Shown here one piece after another: positions 1 to 11,285 of a stretch of DNA of 64,000 nucleotides. The stretch covers positions 1,743,834-1,807,833 of the forward strand of contig MU004189.1 in NCBI GenBank assembly GCA_010093605.1, in the 5' to 3' direction. Each line of letters opens with the position of its first letter. The first letter of the stretch is position 1. The notes below the pieces were generated by a model. It was not told the origin of the DNA. It saw only the letters and a program-made list of their open reading frames with translations, and did not search any database. Position numbers and translations under genes: made by a program. Origin of the DNA: Lophium mytilinum (lineage: Eukaryota; Ascomycota; Dothideomycetes; Mytilinidiales; Mytilinidiaceae).

Positions 1-1932
1 ACAAGACTCCTGAGAAATCTCGCATCGAGCGACAGCAGAGTCTGTTCATGGAATATGGCAGTGAAGAAATGATACCGCAGCTGGCGTCTCGCCTCCCTGA
101 TTTGATGAAAGCAAGCTTCATATCGAGCCCGCCTGTGCCTCAGCCAGCACACCAGCATCGCTTCCAAGTCCCGGCATTCTTGCCTCTTCCTACGCAAGAA
201 GACCATAGAGATCCTATCGCGATTCCGTCCGAGGGTCACACGGACCCCGCTCAGAGTCTGCCTATGATCGAACTGAATAAGATCTACCAGCGACTGAAGG
301 AATCACTGCGTCATAATGGCCTTCAGACCCGATTCGCATATCCTCACACTTCAGCAAATACGCTGGACGAATTGACTTATACCGACACATTAGCTAGAGC
401 GCTTGGATACTCAATTTCTGCCGTTGAGATAGCCCAGAGAGGAGTGGAGTCCCCCAACCCGAGAACTACTCTTTTGGACAAGATTCCACCACAGTCAATA
501 ACTCATTTGAGAATCTTCTCAGAGACCGTATCGTCATACTACGCAGTTGGTGGTCTTCGGAATTCCAGCGCATCTAAGACATGCCAAGAGTTCATGGACA
601 GTCGAGACAGGCAATTGCACCAGCTCTTCGTAGGACACCCCAATGTCTTTCCACAGAATGCGCTTCTTTACGAGGCTAAGGGAATATCTGCTCTTCTATA
701 CCAGGATCCATTCATCTTCCTCTCGGAGTGCGCAGTATGTTGTGTGCCATCACACAATCTGAACATATTCCATATGCTGCGACTTTGCTATCTTGCAGAA
801 CTTGTTCGAGTCGTCATTGCATATGCGGCTGACGACTCGAGTAATCCGTTTGGAAGCCCGGAAGACGCGCCTGTTATTGATATACCATCAGTGCACGGCC
901 ACTGGCAGCGCCCAGGCCCATTCATAAATCCCGACAAAAGCAGCGTTTCTCGAGAAGAAATTGAGGACCTGTCTTCGTTCGTAGGTCATATTGTCAACAA
1001 TGCCCGGCTACACGACTATCCATCCTCTGCTGTCTCAGGAAACCACGCCGATGCTACAGCCGCTAAGACCCTGGGGGACGAGAAGTTCTTCCGGTTCATG
1101 CATACGATGATGGAGACTTACGCCCTACCCTTCCTCCGAAAATGTGCCATCCTTTTGAACGTTCGCTATGGCTTAGAATTCCCCTCTACGCCTGTTGCTG
1201 TCTCAGAAGAGCGTGAGATTGTTCGGCTCACGTCCGTCCTCAAACTTCCTGCTTTCCAGGAAATTTTCCGCGACTTTTCCGCTAATAGCCCTGGCGGCGA
1301 AGCCACTCGAGCAACTGTGAGCGGGTGGTTGCGGCACTGGTCCTGGTCACGGGAGGGCAAGCGCCCCGCCAGACCGACTATATCGCTCGCGCATCCAGCC
1401 ATCTTTGAGCTTGTGGGATTGCCTCGAAACTACGACACTTTGACCGACGAAGCGATCCGGCGGAAGTGCCCCACGACTGGGAAGGAACTGACAGATCCTT
1501 GCGTGTGTCTGTTCTGCGGTGAGATATTCTGCAGTCAAGGCGTTTGCTGCATGAAGGATCGGAACAAAGGGGGTTGCTTCCAGCACCAGACAAAGTAAGT
1601 AAAACCACGATACTAAATTCCGCAAAGCAGCGATTTTTTCTCAAATTACTAACATATTCCACAGGTGCGGCGGCAATATTGGGCTCTTTATCAACATCCG
1701 AAAGTGCATGGTGCTCTTCATGAATATGTCAAACGGCACGTGGGCCGTGGCGCCGTATCTAGACAAGCATGGCGAGGTCGATCCAACATTGAGGCGGCAC
1801 CACCAGCTGTTCTTGAATCAGAAGAGATACGACCACCTTCTGAGACAGATATGGCTCCATCACGGCGTCCCGAGCATGATAGCGAGGAGATTGGAGGGGG
1901 ATGTGAATAACGGAGGCTGGGAGACTTTGTGA
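1..1932 (+). CDS. UBR1: UBR1-type N-recognin E3 ubiquitin ligase, C-terminal part
   Basis: The reading frame is already open at base 3, so the gene starts left of the window. Exons seen: 3-1594 and 1665-1932. The intron 1595-1664 has GTAAGT, a TACTAAC-like branch site and ACAG. About 620 C-terminal residues are present. The end carries the cysteine-rich block of the UBR C-terminal domain (CPTTGKEL, CVCLFCGEIFC, then after the splice CGGNIGLFINIRKC), and the protein closes with GGWETL. In the known family this enzyme recognises destabilising N-terminal residues and ubiquitinates the substrate together with an E2 of the Rad6 type. The UBR box and RING would lie outside the window. The family call rests on the cysteine-rich C-terminal block. 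A UBR2-like paralogue cannot be excluded. Confidence 0.87.
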
Positions 1933-2737
1933 GTTTGATGTTTTGGCGTTCTGGCATGAGAAAGAGAACCCCATTTCTTAGGCATTTCCTGACTCCCGAG
2001 CGGCGTTTGGACGTAGGCACATGAGAGGTGCATCGGATTTGCGTCCGTCGGGTCTAGACTCCGGAAACGGTTACTTGGCCATTGGTAGTCCTTGGTCATG
2101 GGCGTGAGAGTCGATGAAGTCTGCTGTGGCTGTGCTCATGGTCATGAGAGAGTTATTCAGTTTTGCAGTGGTACAAGTGTAGTCTATTGAGAAGAGTCCT
2201 ATCGAGGAATAAGATAACCGTGCATTTCGTGAGTTCATGTTTCTGCCACGACTTTGAAGAGCGCGTGGATGAGTCAGGTATCTACGTTGAAGTCCTTAAC
2301 ATAAGTCTATGACCACTTTATTTTATTTAGTTCTAACCCGTGTTCTGGAGATCTGATGAGAATGATGAGCCACCCGGAACGAAACATTGTAAAAGGTAGA
2401 CTAAAAGAGTTAGGAGAGCTCTACACTGCGTTGCCTTAGCTTTACATCATATCTGAACTCCTGATCATGCATTGAATGATGTTATATAGTAGTGAGTAGC
2501 AGTGCACAGACTTATGCCCAGGCGCTGTGCAAAGTAATAGGTGAAAGGCCATGTCATGTTATCCGTTGGCCGGCTTGCCCAAGTAGATGCCAGCAAGCTG
2601 CTGTAGTCTCCATTACCACGACGCTTGCCATGTACAAACCAATGTCTTCACTCTGTAGAATAAAAGGAACAGAAGTATTTAGCAAGCACGAGAAGACAAC
2701 TCTCTCCATCAAACACCAATGACCCGAAAGATCCACC
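1933..2737. other. Intergenic, no gene seen
   Basis: 3' flank of UBR1 and upstream region of the next gene. Only short open frames without codon bias or family resemblance. Confidence 0.6.
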
Positions 2738-3349
2738 ATGCTCACAGTGCAAACAGCAATCAAGAAGTACCATACAAGCGTCTATAACTACCACATGGCC
2801 GACCTCCAGGATATTACAGACTCACACCTTGCTGCCATCAACGAAGCCGAAGCGATGGCAGCTCTGCAGTCTAACAAGCCTACTCCACCTCTCGCCGACC
2901 AACTTACAGAGCTCAGCAATTCCCTTACCAGCCTCGCGAAAGGCATCGATTCTTTCTTCGAAGGGCTCCCGATAGTCTACGCAAAAGATCCCCGGCCGTA
3001 TCCCGACCCGAACCTGCACTTCAAAGCCCATGTGCGCACAATGCTGGCCATGCTGCAGCCGCATCTCGATGTGCACCGCGGGGTCTTCAGGGCGCTGGAA
3101 CCATACCGTAAGGCCGGCGAGCAGGGCCACTTAGTTCGCAGCGAGACTTCTGGGCGGCAGGTCGACGAGTTGGAGAAGCTGGTGAAGGAGATCAAAGAGG
3201 TTACGAGGGTGGTGCATCGGACTTTCGGATACCCGGGTGTACCGAGGAGCAGGGGAGTGATATTGGAGTGTTTGAAGGGGGTGCAGCAGAGCGTAAAGCG
3301 GGAGCAGGAGCTCGTGAGAGTTTTGCTTGTGGAAGGGAATGCGACTTAG
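2738..3349 (+). CDS. Hypothetical protein, 203 aa
   Basis: Single open frame starting at an ATG; a second in-frame ATG (MADLQDITD) at 2795 is an equally good start. I do not recognise a domain. The protein is soluble-looking, with no signal peptide or membrane segment. The middle holds a proline/aspartate-rich stretch (DPRPYPDPNLHF). The last 90 residues are charged and mostly helix-forming (DELEKLVKEIKEVTRVV, QQSVKREQELVRVLL), so a helical bundle or short coiled coil is likely. Codon use looks coding, with a strong C/G preference at third positions in the middle part. It sits between UBR1 and ISC1 on the same strand, which says nothing about its role. Confidence 0.6.
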   Translation: MLTVQTAIKKYHTSVYNYHMADLQDITDSHLAAINEAEAMAALQSNKPTPPLADQLTELSNSLTSLAKGIDSFFEGLPIVYAKDPRPYPDPNLHFKAHVRTMLAMLQPHLDVHRGVFRALEPYRKAGEQGHLVRSETSGRQVDELEKLVKEIKEVTRVVHRTFGYPGVPRSRGVILECLKGVQQSVKREQELVRVLLVEGNAT

Positions 3350-3782
3350 TGAGCGGAGACATAGGGAACTAGGCAAGATAGGATGGGAAGATTACGATAG
3401 TAGCGGAAGATTATCCTACAGTTCTTCTACAGTCCTAGACTATAATACTTGAGCTAGAGCAATTTGCTATCTTGGAAACGTGCTGAGTTTTTCTCATAAT
3501 CTCTACGTGGTACAGTGCCCGCCAGGGACAGTTTTGACACGTTATGATAGGTTTCAACAGAGGAGCCATTTGAGCGACATGTACTTATCCAGAAACTGCA
3601 GCCATAGCTGTTGGGCGTTGAAGCAACATTGTAGTGTCGTTGTGGTGTTGAAGGGATGTCAAGATTACCGTCAGGGGTTACGCGCACTGACGCAACGACC
3701 TCGCTAGGTCTTGCCCATCTATTTAATTCACTCGAAGCTCAGCTCCCTGTCGCAACGACATCCCCGCTTCAATTCGCCGGAA
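3350..3782. other. Intergenic, upstream of ISC1
   Basis: AT-richer spacer. No gene seen. An in-frame non-ATG extension of ISC1 begins at 3711 (TTG) and is taken as 5' UTR. Confidence 0.6.
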
Positions 3783-5264
3783 ATGGCTAATTCTAGGTCA
3801 TCACCGCCCTCCCAGCTTCGAGTCCTCTCCCTTAATTGCTGGGGACTGAAGTTCATAGCCAAATACCGTAATGAGCGCCTTGTAGAGATCGGAAACCAGA
3901 TCGCCGCCGCAAGCCCGCAGCCAGACATTGTCGGACTCCAAGAATGCTGGACGCAGCAGGACTACAATGCCATTCGCGATAGGACGCGGAGCTTCTTGCC
4001 ATATGGAAAATTCTACCATAGCGGTATCTTTGGGGGTGGTCTGGTGATTCTGTCGAGATGGCCCATCGTGGAGAGCAGTATGATGCGGTATCCATTGAAC
4101 GGGCGGCCAGCTGCATTCTACCGTGGAGATTGGTTTGTGGGCAAAGGAGTAGCTTGCGCACGCATACGAATGGGGCCAGGCAGGAGAGACATAGCTGAGG
4201 TGTTCTGTACACATGTTAGTACACACCTTCAAGCTCATACACGAAGCATACCTGACTGACTCTGGCAGCTCCATGCTCCTTACGAAACCGAGCCTCACGA
4301 CTCCTACATATGCCACCGAACAGCACAAGCATGGGAGATTGCAAAGCTCATGCGCGGAGCTGCAGAAAGAGGCCATCTTGTTGTTGCATTAGGGGATTTC
4401 AACATGGTCCCACTATCGCTCGCACATCGCATTATCGAAACGCAATCCCCAGGACGAGACGTCTGGAGAATACTACACCCCGACTCTTCTATTGGCGCCG
4501 CGAAGGACATGGTGGAGAAGCAGAGAGGGGTTCCTATGCCCAGTGCCCATTTCAACCTCACGGTCAATGGCGCAACATGCGACAGTGCGCTGAACAGCTG
4601 GCGCTGGAATGCAGCCCACAAAAAGCGTCTCCGGAAGGGCGAGAACGTGGTGATAGAACTCGACGTTCCCGACCCCAGCGCCAAACGCCTGGACTACATC
4701 TTCTTCAGCAGCGGACCACATCACGACAGCACGACCGGTGAGGCCACTTCGGAGTGGACGCTAGAATCTGCAAACGTCGGCATGACGGGAAGGCACCCTA
4801 CTTTGTATTGCTCTCTCAGCGACCACTTCTCTGTCGAAGCGACTCTAGTCCGCAGCGTTTCCGACGCTACTGAACCGTCTCGCAGCAATGGACCGTGGGC
4901 ACTACCGGAAACTTACCTACCGATCTCCACGTATGACGAAATCCTGGCGACCATTGCGAAGTACATGAGGCGGGAGCAGGTGCAGCGACAACTACGTCTT
5001 GGGCACTTCTTATACCAGCTCGTCCTCTCCATTGGCTGTCTGATTGCGGTGTGGTGGTCACCGCACAACTACGTTGCGTTCATCTTGATGCTCGTCAGCA
5101 CTCTGAGCCTGAGTACGGGCGTGATTGATGGCCTCATGGGCGGCTTGTTCGTAGGGAGCGAGTTGCGAGCGCTAAAGGAGTTCCAGTGGGAAGTTAGCAA
5201 TACCAGAGCACGAGCTGTCGATATCAGCGCGAAAGTCACCAAAGCTGTTGCTGGAGCCGAGTAG
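3783..5264 (+). CDS. ISC1: Inositol phosphosphingolipid phospholipase C (neutral sphingomyelinase family)
   Basis: Exons 3783-4214 and 4269-5264 (475 aa). The 54-bp intron runs from GTTAGT to CTGGCAG and its removal joins CTH to LHAPYE. The enzyme hydrolyses inositol phosphosphingolipids to ceramides in membranes. The endonuclease/exonuclease/phosphatase fold is clear: LNCWGL near the N-terminus (metal/active-site Asn), LQECW (metal-binding Glu), GDFNMVP, and the terminal SDHFSVEA with the catalytic Asp-His pair. After the catalytic domain come two adjacent hydrophobic segments (about residues 390-440), the twin C-terminal membrane helices typical of Isc1/Css1 proteins. The start ATG at 3783 (MANSRSSPP) was chosen because the longer frame begins with TTG. 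All catalytic positions I can identify are intact. Confidence 0.93.
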
Positions 5265-5820
5265 AGAGTCAACGTAGAGCAGCGATGCCTGGGTGTATAT
5301 AGGTGCATAGGGTTACGAGTCTGATGCATATTTGTAGCGTTCTAGCGTATTGTCTTGTATACATAATCTAAGATAGAGCATGCAAGCCCACAGCATGTTG
5401 AAATCCGACAGCATTCGCACATTCACCTCTTTCCTCTGCGCATTACTCGAGCATGCCCTCTGAAAAGTAGCCGTTGGCAGTATGGTTTTGTTTCGGTATT
5501 AATATGTACAGGACTACTAATGCGGCAAATGTGATCATGTTACGTTTGTAGTACCCCGTATTGTTCGGCTGACAACAGGACGGATCCGACTACTTAGAAT
5601 ATCCCACCGCCAAGACAACGCCGTTCAACATCTACGACGCCGATGCTCACCACCATCACCCCCTTATCCCCTCGCCCCCTCGAAGAACCCATTGTTACAC
5701 CTCTGTTTCTGCCGGCCAGAATCAACGCGCATATTCCGTTTGGTCGACCCGTAGATCGGCCTGTCGACAGACTGCAGCTTCCCGGTACCTAGACGCTGTT
5801 CCCACGGAACAGAACAAACG
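5265..5820. other. Intergenic, promoter region of TAF12
   Basis: 3' flank of ISC1 followed by a C-rich, pyrimidine-rich stretch (about 5640-5820) that looks like promoter and 5' UTR of TAF12. No gene seen. Confidence 0.55.
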
Positions 5821-7714
5821 ATGAGCAATCCAGGCCAACAATCCCAAGGCGCACCGGGCGCACCGCAGCAAAATCCGCAGCTGCTAAAGCCTGAGGATGT
5901 TTTGAAGCTCACCTGCCTCAACGACGAGCAGAAGACCAAATACAGACCCGCCGTCGCCAGCCTGTGGGCCATGATCCAGGGCAAGCCGAAAGACTCGCCA
6001 GAGCGCATATCCGCCCACAACAAGCTGGCCGAATGGTCGCAGAAGCTGATCGGTCAGGAACGACTCCAACGACAGAAGGCACAGGCGGCACAGGCGGCAA
6101 ACCGGCCTCAGAGCCAGCCAAGCCAGCCCGGACAGCAGCCTCCGCAAGGCCAAACGATGAATCAGCCGCGACCGCAGATCCAGAATGCCCCGTCGCAGCC
6201 CATGCAAGGCGGCCAGCAGCAGCAACAGGTCAATCCCAGCATCTTAAAGCATGTCCAGGACTTTCCCTACCACATGCCCCCTGGCGGGCCTCTCCTGGGA
6301 ACACCCGAAGGCGATGCGAAGCTGAAGGAGTATAAGAACAGCTACCTCATTATGTTGACCAAGCAGGAAAAGGCGAAGTCAGCGAGTGCCCAGATTATGC
6401 GGATAATGGAGGAGCGGAGGAATGCCGGACAGGATGTGCCGCCAGAGCTGATTCAACGAAAGGCGGCCACGGAGCAAGAATACAATGCGGGAAAGCTGTA
6501 CGTGGATGACTTTCGCAAGAAGCAAGGACTGTGGAAGCAGCAGGCAGAGCAGCAACGGCTCCAGCAGACACAGCAACAACAACAGCAGCAGCAGCAGTCG
6601 CATAACCAACAGGGCTTCCCGCAAGTGAAGAGCGAAGTGCCCATCAAGACGGAGGGCGGCAATACAGCTCCCGGTGGACAGCAATTCACCAACATGCAAA
6701 TGGGCGGTCAGCCGGGCACGCAGCAACCAAACTCGCAGGGACCAGCACACAACCTGAACGCCGCTCGAAACTCGATGTCTTCGGCGCCGCAACAACCCGG
6801 CCAGGCCCCATTCACTCCCCAGTCCTCACAGGGACAAAATCCATCGGGCCAGATAAATCAACAGCACAACAATTTGAATGCACAGCGCCCGCAGATCAGC
6901 CCCGCGCAAGCCAACGCCCATGCACAACAACAGCAGCAGAACTCACCTCACCCACAGTCCGCAACCGGTAACAACCCCACTGGCCCGCCTGTTCCTCTCT
7001 CTCACCGAGACGCTGTCGGTCTCGCCCAGCGCTCTTACTCACAAGGTGAAGCCAATCGCAATTCCGCGCCGCAGCAGATGCCGACCAGCGCGGGGGGCTA
7101 CCACAGCATCCCAAACCGCGACCAGATGAACAACACCAAGATGCCCATTCCCAAGACGCTGAACGTAGCGCAGCCGACACCCGTCTCTATGGGACCCGCC
7201 CGACCTACCTTAGGGGGCCCCGGAAACGGCGCGCCGGGCATGATGGGCCAGCCCGTCATGCAGAAGGTGCCGACTTTCCAGCTTGAGGGTGAAGGTGATA
7301 GGGTGCTTAGCAAGCGCAAGCTAGACGAGCTCGTGCGGCAGGTCACTGGTGGCGGTGAGGGGCCGGGTGGGGAGTCGCTGACTCCGGAAGTCGAAGAGGT
7401 GCGGCCCTGTTGTATACCTCTACAAACACACATCATGAGCTAACAGTTTGTGACAGGCGATGCTTCAGCTTGCGGACGACTTTGTCGATACGGTCATCAG
7501 CTCGGCGTGCAAGCTCAGCAAGCTGCGCGAGTCGCCACAGCTAGATATCCGCGACCTCCAGCTCATCCTCGAACGTAACTACAACATCCGCATTCCGGGC
7601 TACGCATCCGACGAGATCCGCACCGTGAAGAAGCTGCACCCGGCACAAGGGTGGACGGCGAAGATGAACGCCGTTCAGGCAGCCAAAGTCATGGGTGGGA
7701 AGACTGATATCTAG
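5821..7714 (+). CDS. TAF12: TFIID/SAGA subunit TAF12 (histone-fold TAF)
   Basis: Exons 5821-7398 and 7457-7714 (611 aa). The 58-bp intron separates TPEVEE from AMLQLADDF, inside the histone fold. TAF12 forms an H2B-like/H2A-like pair with TAF4 (in TFIID) or Ada1 (in SAGA) in the nucleus. Residues 20-85 form a conserved N-terminal helical region (LNDEQKTKYRPAV). Residues 85-480 are low complexity, rich in Gln, Asn and Pro with poly-Gln runs near 6560-6600. The histone fold spans about 492-585 (VLSKRKLDELVRQV, LRESPQLDIRDLQLILERN, YNIRIPGYASDEI). The stop at 7712-7714 gives the usual fungal end (AAKVMGGK..). A possible alternative tail lies just downstream and is listed separately. Confidence 0.93.
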
Positions 7715-7981
7715 TAATTGATTTACAGTTTTTCTAAAATTGTACTAACTTCTCATTCTGTCGTAGTGGCTGATCAGCGGGCCAAAGAAGAACGCGAGCG
7801 CGAGAAACAGAAGAAGTTGGACCTGAAGAGGAGGAAGGAGCTCGCGATTCAGAGTCTGAAGAGACCGAAGAATTATGCAAGCAATTTTGACGGTCTCTGC
7901 AAGGAAGTCGGTATTGCTACAGGACAGAACAATCTTACCAATTCTAGTGCGAGAAAGGACTCGGTGCACGATCGGCCTTGA
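7695..7981 (+). other. Possible alternative last exon of TAF12
   Basis: Downstream of the TAF12 stop is a good intron end (ACTAACTTCTC...GTAG, AG at 7765-7766) followed by an open frame to 7981 with a highly charged start (ADQRAKEEREREKQKKL). A splice from a GTGGGA donor at 7695 would join in frame (ATG G | TG GCT) and replace the last six TAF12 residues by about 71 new ones. The stronger-looking donor GTAATT at 7714 lies inside the stop codon and would give only a two-residue change before a new stop. Whether this is an isoform, a 3' UTR intron or chance is open. Confidence 0.35.
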
Positions 7982-8606
7982 ATCAGCCTCCCGAGGCCTT
8001 GAGGTCAGACGCCGCTTGGGGTCCGTGACGGTAATTCAAGGTTTCCAAATTTCAGGCGCTATGGAGCATTTCATTCACGGCAACTATCCTTGGGTGGGCT
8101 CGGAAGGCGCTCATGGGCTGTTGGGTGCACCTCGTGTTGCTGCTTTCTTTCTTTTTGCCATACCCAGAGTGTTCATAATGGCTTGTGGAATATCTTCGAT
8201 ATCTCCAAGGAGGGGAGTTTTGCGTTTATGCTGCATATAAGCTGAAAATCATTTCCAATCAGGTTGAAGCGGGAAATAGGGCAGGATATCAACGAATACT
8301 AAGCCTGGTATCATATGAAAATACTATTTTACCTCGTGGCTGCTGTGTCCAAACAATGATTGGGGTTGTTAGGGTCATGAAGCATATGATGGGAGGTCCA
8401 AATGAGATATGTGACGAAAGATACAACAGAAGACCAATCTCGAATCTCTTATCATTAGCCTATCATGCTCTATAATAGATATATCGTGAGAATCACGAGA
8501 CGGACGACCTGTGTCATAGCCTCTATGCACAACCCTCCACGGTCAAGCTAGCCAGCCCTATGCCCAGCGTTTGCTCTACACATTCCATGCACAACTCCCA
8601 AATCAT
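7982..8606. other. Intergenic between convergent genes
   Basis: 3' flanks of TAF12 and PPM1. Open frames here (for example 8185-8475) show no family features. Confidence 0.55.
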
Positions 8607-9797
8607 CTACGCTCCCTCTCCAGTAGTCCCACCAACCTGTGCCTTGACGCCCCTCCACGCATCCGAAAACACCAAATCCGGCTCTTCGCCACCCCTATCC
8701 CGCCACCCCCAGCACACACAGTAATGCCCCAACAGCAGGCCTAACTCCTCAAATTCGTCCAGCATCTCCAACGCCCCGACCCGCTCCTTCTCGGCTTCGC
8801 TCACCCACTCCCGCCACACAAACCCGGTGTCCACGCCTCCTTGCCCCGCGTCAAACCCCGCTGTTTTGAGCCGGGTTATCTGCGACGCAAGGTCCGGGTA
8901 TGTGGCGAGGGTGTGTAAGTGGATGTTCCTCGACTTAAGGTTCGAGACCATGGTGCGGCCGAAGGCGTCATGGGGGCGGACGGGCTCGTAGAGGACGAGG
9001 GCGCAGGGGGTGGTGGGGGAGAGATGGTGGGTTGAGAGGGTAGTGAGGATGGCGGAGGCAGTGGTGGGCGGGAGGTAGACGAGGCAGCATTCTGAGAGGA
9101 GGAGAGTAGGGGTGGAGGGGTTGAGGTTTGGGAGCGGTGGTGGGGTAGGCGAGGCGAGGGTCCGTAGGTCGAGAGCTGTGATGTGGTAGGTGGGCGTACT
9201 TAGGGACGTTCCATCTGTAGAGATGGTAGGGGGGTGAGAGAGGAGGGAGAGTATGGCGGGGGAGCGCTGGATGGCGGCGATTTTGGACGAGGTGTTGCAG
9301 GGGAAATCGATCTCATGGTAGGTTAGATCTAGAGACGGGTACGCCGAGAGGAGGCGAAAGTAGCGCGTGTCTGTTCCCGCGCCCAAGGAGATGATCTGCT
9401 TGGGCGAGCCGGGCGCGGTGGTGAGGAATTGGAGGATGAGCTGGTCGAGGCCGGTGGTGCGGACGTATGTGCCTAGACTTCGGCATGAGCGTCGCTCTGT
9501 GTACTAAGAAAGTGTTGGTAGGAGTGGTAGGAAGGTACCTCTGTTGAGAAGAGGTAGACGCCGCACCGTCTGCTGTGTGGCGAATACCTTTGCATATGGG
9601 TCGTCGAGATAGCCCAGCTCTACGCAGCTCACTCGCGAGCCCGCTGCATCCTGATCTGTGCCCTTCACGGCCTCATCTTTAGCAGCTTCGCTGGTTTCAT
9701 GGCTGATGGGAGCTCTGGGACCGCGTCCTCGCCCGCGTAGTCCTCCGCGGCGCTGGGCGAGTAGCGATTTCAGGTTTGGGATCTCCGGAGCAGCCAT
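8607..9797 (-). CDS. PPM1: Leucine carboxyl methyltransferase 1 (PP2A methyltransferase)
   Basis: Exons on the minus strand: 9797-9539 and 9472-8607 (374 aa); intron 9538-9473, GTACCT to TCTAG. It methylates the C-terminal leucine of the protein phosphatase 2A catalytic subunit using S-adenosylmethionine. The SAM site is visible at the splice-proximal part of exon 2 as SLGAGTDTRYFRL, preceded by RTTGLDQLILQFL. Further family signatures are YHEIDFP, LLLSECCLVYLPP and LYEPVRPHDAFGRTM. The N-terminus has a short Arg/Gly-rich stretch (RRGGLRGRGRG) that is longer than in yeast Ppm1 and may be disordered. It shares a 384-bp divergent promoter with RPB5. Confidence 0.93.
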
Positions 9798-10181
9798 GAT
9801 GGTGCACGATATTTGTCGTGGTGTTGAGCTTTAGGCTCACGTCATAAAGTGGCAGGGGTCCATGTCCCTTCACCCTGAAGGTGCGATGCACGGGAGGAAC
9901 ATCGGTGTTCAATGTGGAAGCTGGAGGAGACACCTCTCATATCGATTACAGGACTGTCCAAAGTTAATGGCACTTCTAATGATGTTCCAGCATCGACGGG
10001 GTGCTTCTTTTGGCGAGCACGTGAAGCTAAGCTCGCCGTTTACCGAAGATCTCCCGGCGCGTGAGGCTCTTCGTCCTTTCTTTCAACTTTGTCGACGACC
10101 CTTCTCGACTTCCTTACCTTACTAACCCCCAACACGGGACTGCGACACTGCGACACTGCGACACTGCGAGATCGACCCAGT
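9798..10181. promoter_or_regulatory. Divergent promoter PPM1 / RPB5
   Basis: 384 bp between two divergent start codons. It contains a CACGTG E-box (10018-10023) and three perfect copies of the 8-mer TGCGACAC (10141-10164) in what should be the RPB5 leader. Confidence 0.6.
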
Positions 10182-11002
10182 ATGGATTCCGACAGGAGTA
10201 ACAGCGCGGCCATGATCCGGATGTGGCGCATCTACCGCACCGCGAAAGAAATGTGCATGGATAGAGTACGCGCAACACTGCAACAAAGCTGCTCCTCTGG
10301 TTGCTAACAGCTTTGCAGGGCTACCAGATGCTGGAAGAAGACATCAACATCTCACTATCCGAGTTCGTCGACCGCTTTGGCAAAGAGGGAGAACTCGAGC
10401 CCGAGTGAGTGCGCCCGCTTCTTGTATGCGAGCTCGCCCAGCTAAACGTCCTCTCTTGCAGCCGCTCTCGCATGGGCTTCAGCGCGAAACCCACCGAGGC
10501 CATGTTGATCAAATACACCGACCCGCCTACTCCCAAGGTCCCGAACCCCCAGCCCCAGATCGGCGAGATCTGGATCGACTTCAGCGGCGACGAGAACGTC
10601 GGCCTGAAGCAGTTGCGCGACTTCATGCAGCACCTTGTCTCGACTAGCTACTACTCCGGCATCCTCGTCACCCCGAAGCCCATCACCGGTATGGCCCTGC
10701 GTCTGCTGCGGGGCAGCACACAGTTCGAGGATGGTCCTCGCGGCGGCGTCGAGACATTCGAGGAGCAGCACTTGCTGGTAAATATCACAAAGCATGAGTT
10801 GGTGCCCAAGCACGTGCTTCTGAGCAAAGAGGAGAAGGCGCAGCTACTAGAACGCTACCGGTTGAAGGAGACACAGCTGCCTCGGATTCAGGTCACCGAT
10901 CCGGTGGCCAAGTATCTGGGGCTGAGGAGAGGGCAAGTGGTCAAGATCATTCGGAGGAGTGAGACAGCGGGCAGGTATGCCAGTTACCGATGGGCAATAT
11001 GA
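10182..11002 (+). CDS. RPB5: RNA polymerase subunit ABC1 / RPB5
   Basis: Exons 10182-10265, 10319-10404 and 10462-11002 (236 aa). Introns of 53 and 57 bp. RPB5 is shared by RNA polymerases I, II and III. The N-terminal jaw domain begins MIRMWRIYRTAKEM and continues GYQMLEEDINISLSEF. The C-terminal assembly domain (last 75 residues) is highly conserved: LVPKHVLLSKEEKAQLL, LPRIQVTDPVAKYLGL, RRGQVVKIIRRSETAGRYASYR. Length is slightly above the yeast 215 aa because of an insertion after the first strand of the jaw (PPTPKVPNPQPQIGE). All splice joins restore family sequence, so the model is firm. Confidence 0.95.
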
Positions 11003-11285
11003 AAAGGCACAATCGTGCAGCGAGGCGTTTGGCGGCATTGAATCCTGCTTTGGCTAGGGTTGGAGTTTGGGCGGGTGGGATAGTAATCGATTGTATCAAA
11101 AGAAAACGGGCGACGCCTGCCATCAGGTTCGTTGCTAGGCGCAGAATTTTGAGGAAATGCCCCTGAAAAGGCTAGACAGGAGAAATTTCTATAAGATTTG
11201 AGTATTACTGGTTAATCCTTGGATTAGGTACGGCGTGTAACATCAAGCATCATTAGCTACCGTCTTACGAAGATGTATGCAGTAT

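Noticed and set aside
8185-8475. 96-codon frame between TAF12 and PPM1
   Set aside because: No codon bias or family resemblance; the region is AT-rich 3' flank.
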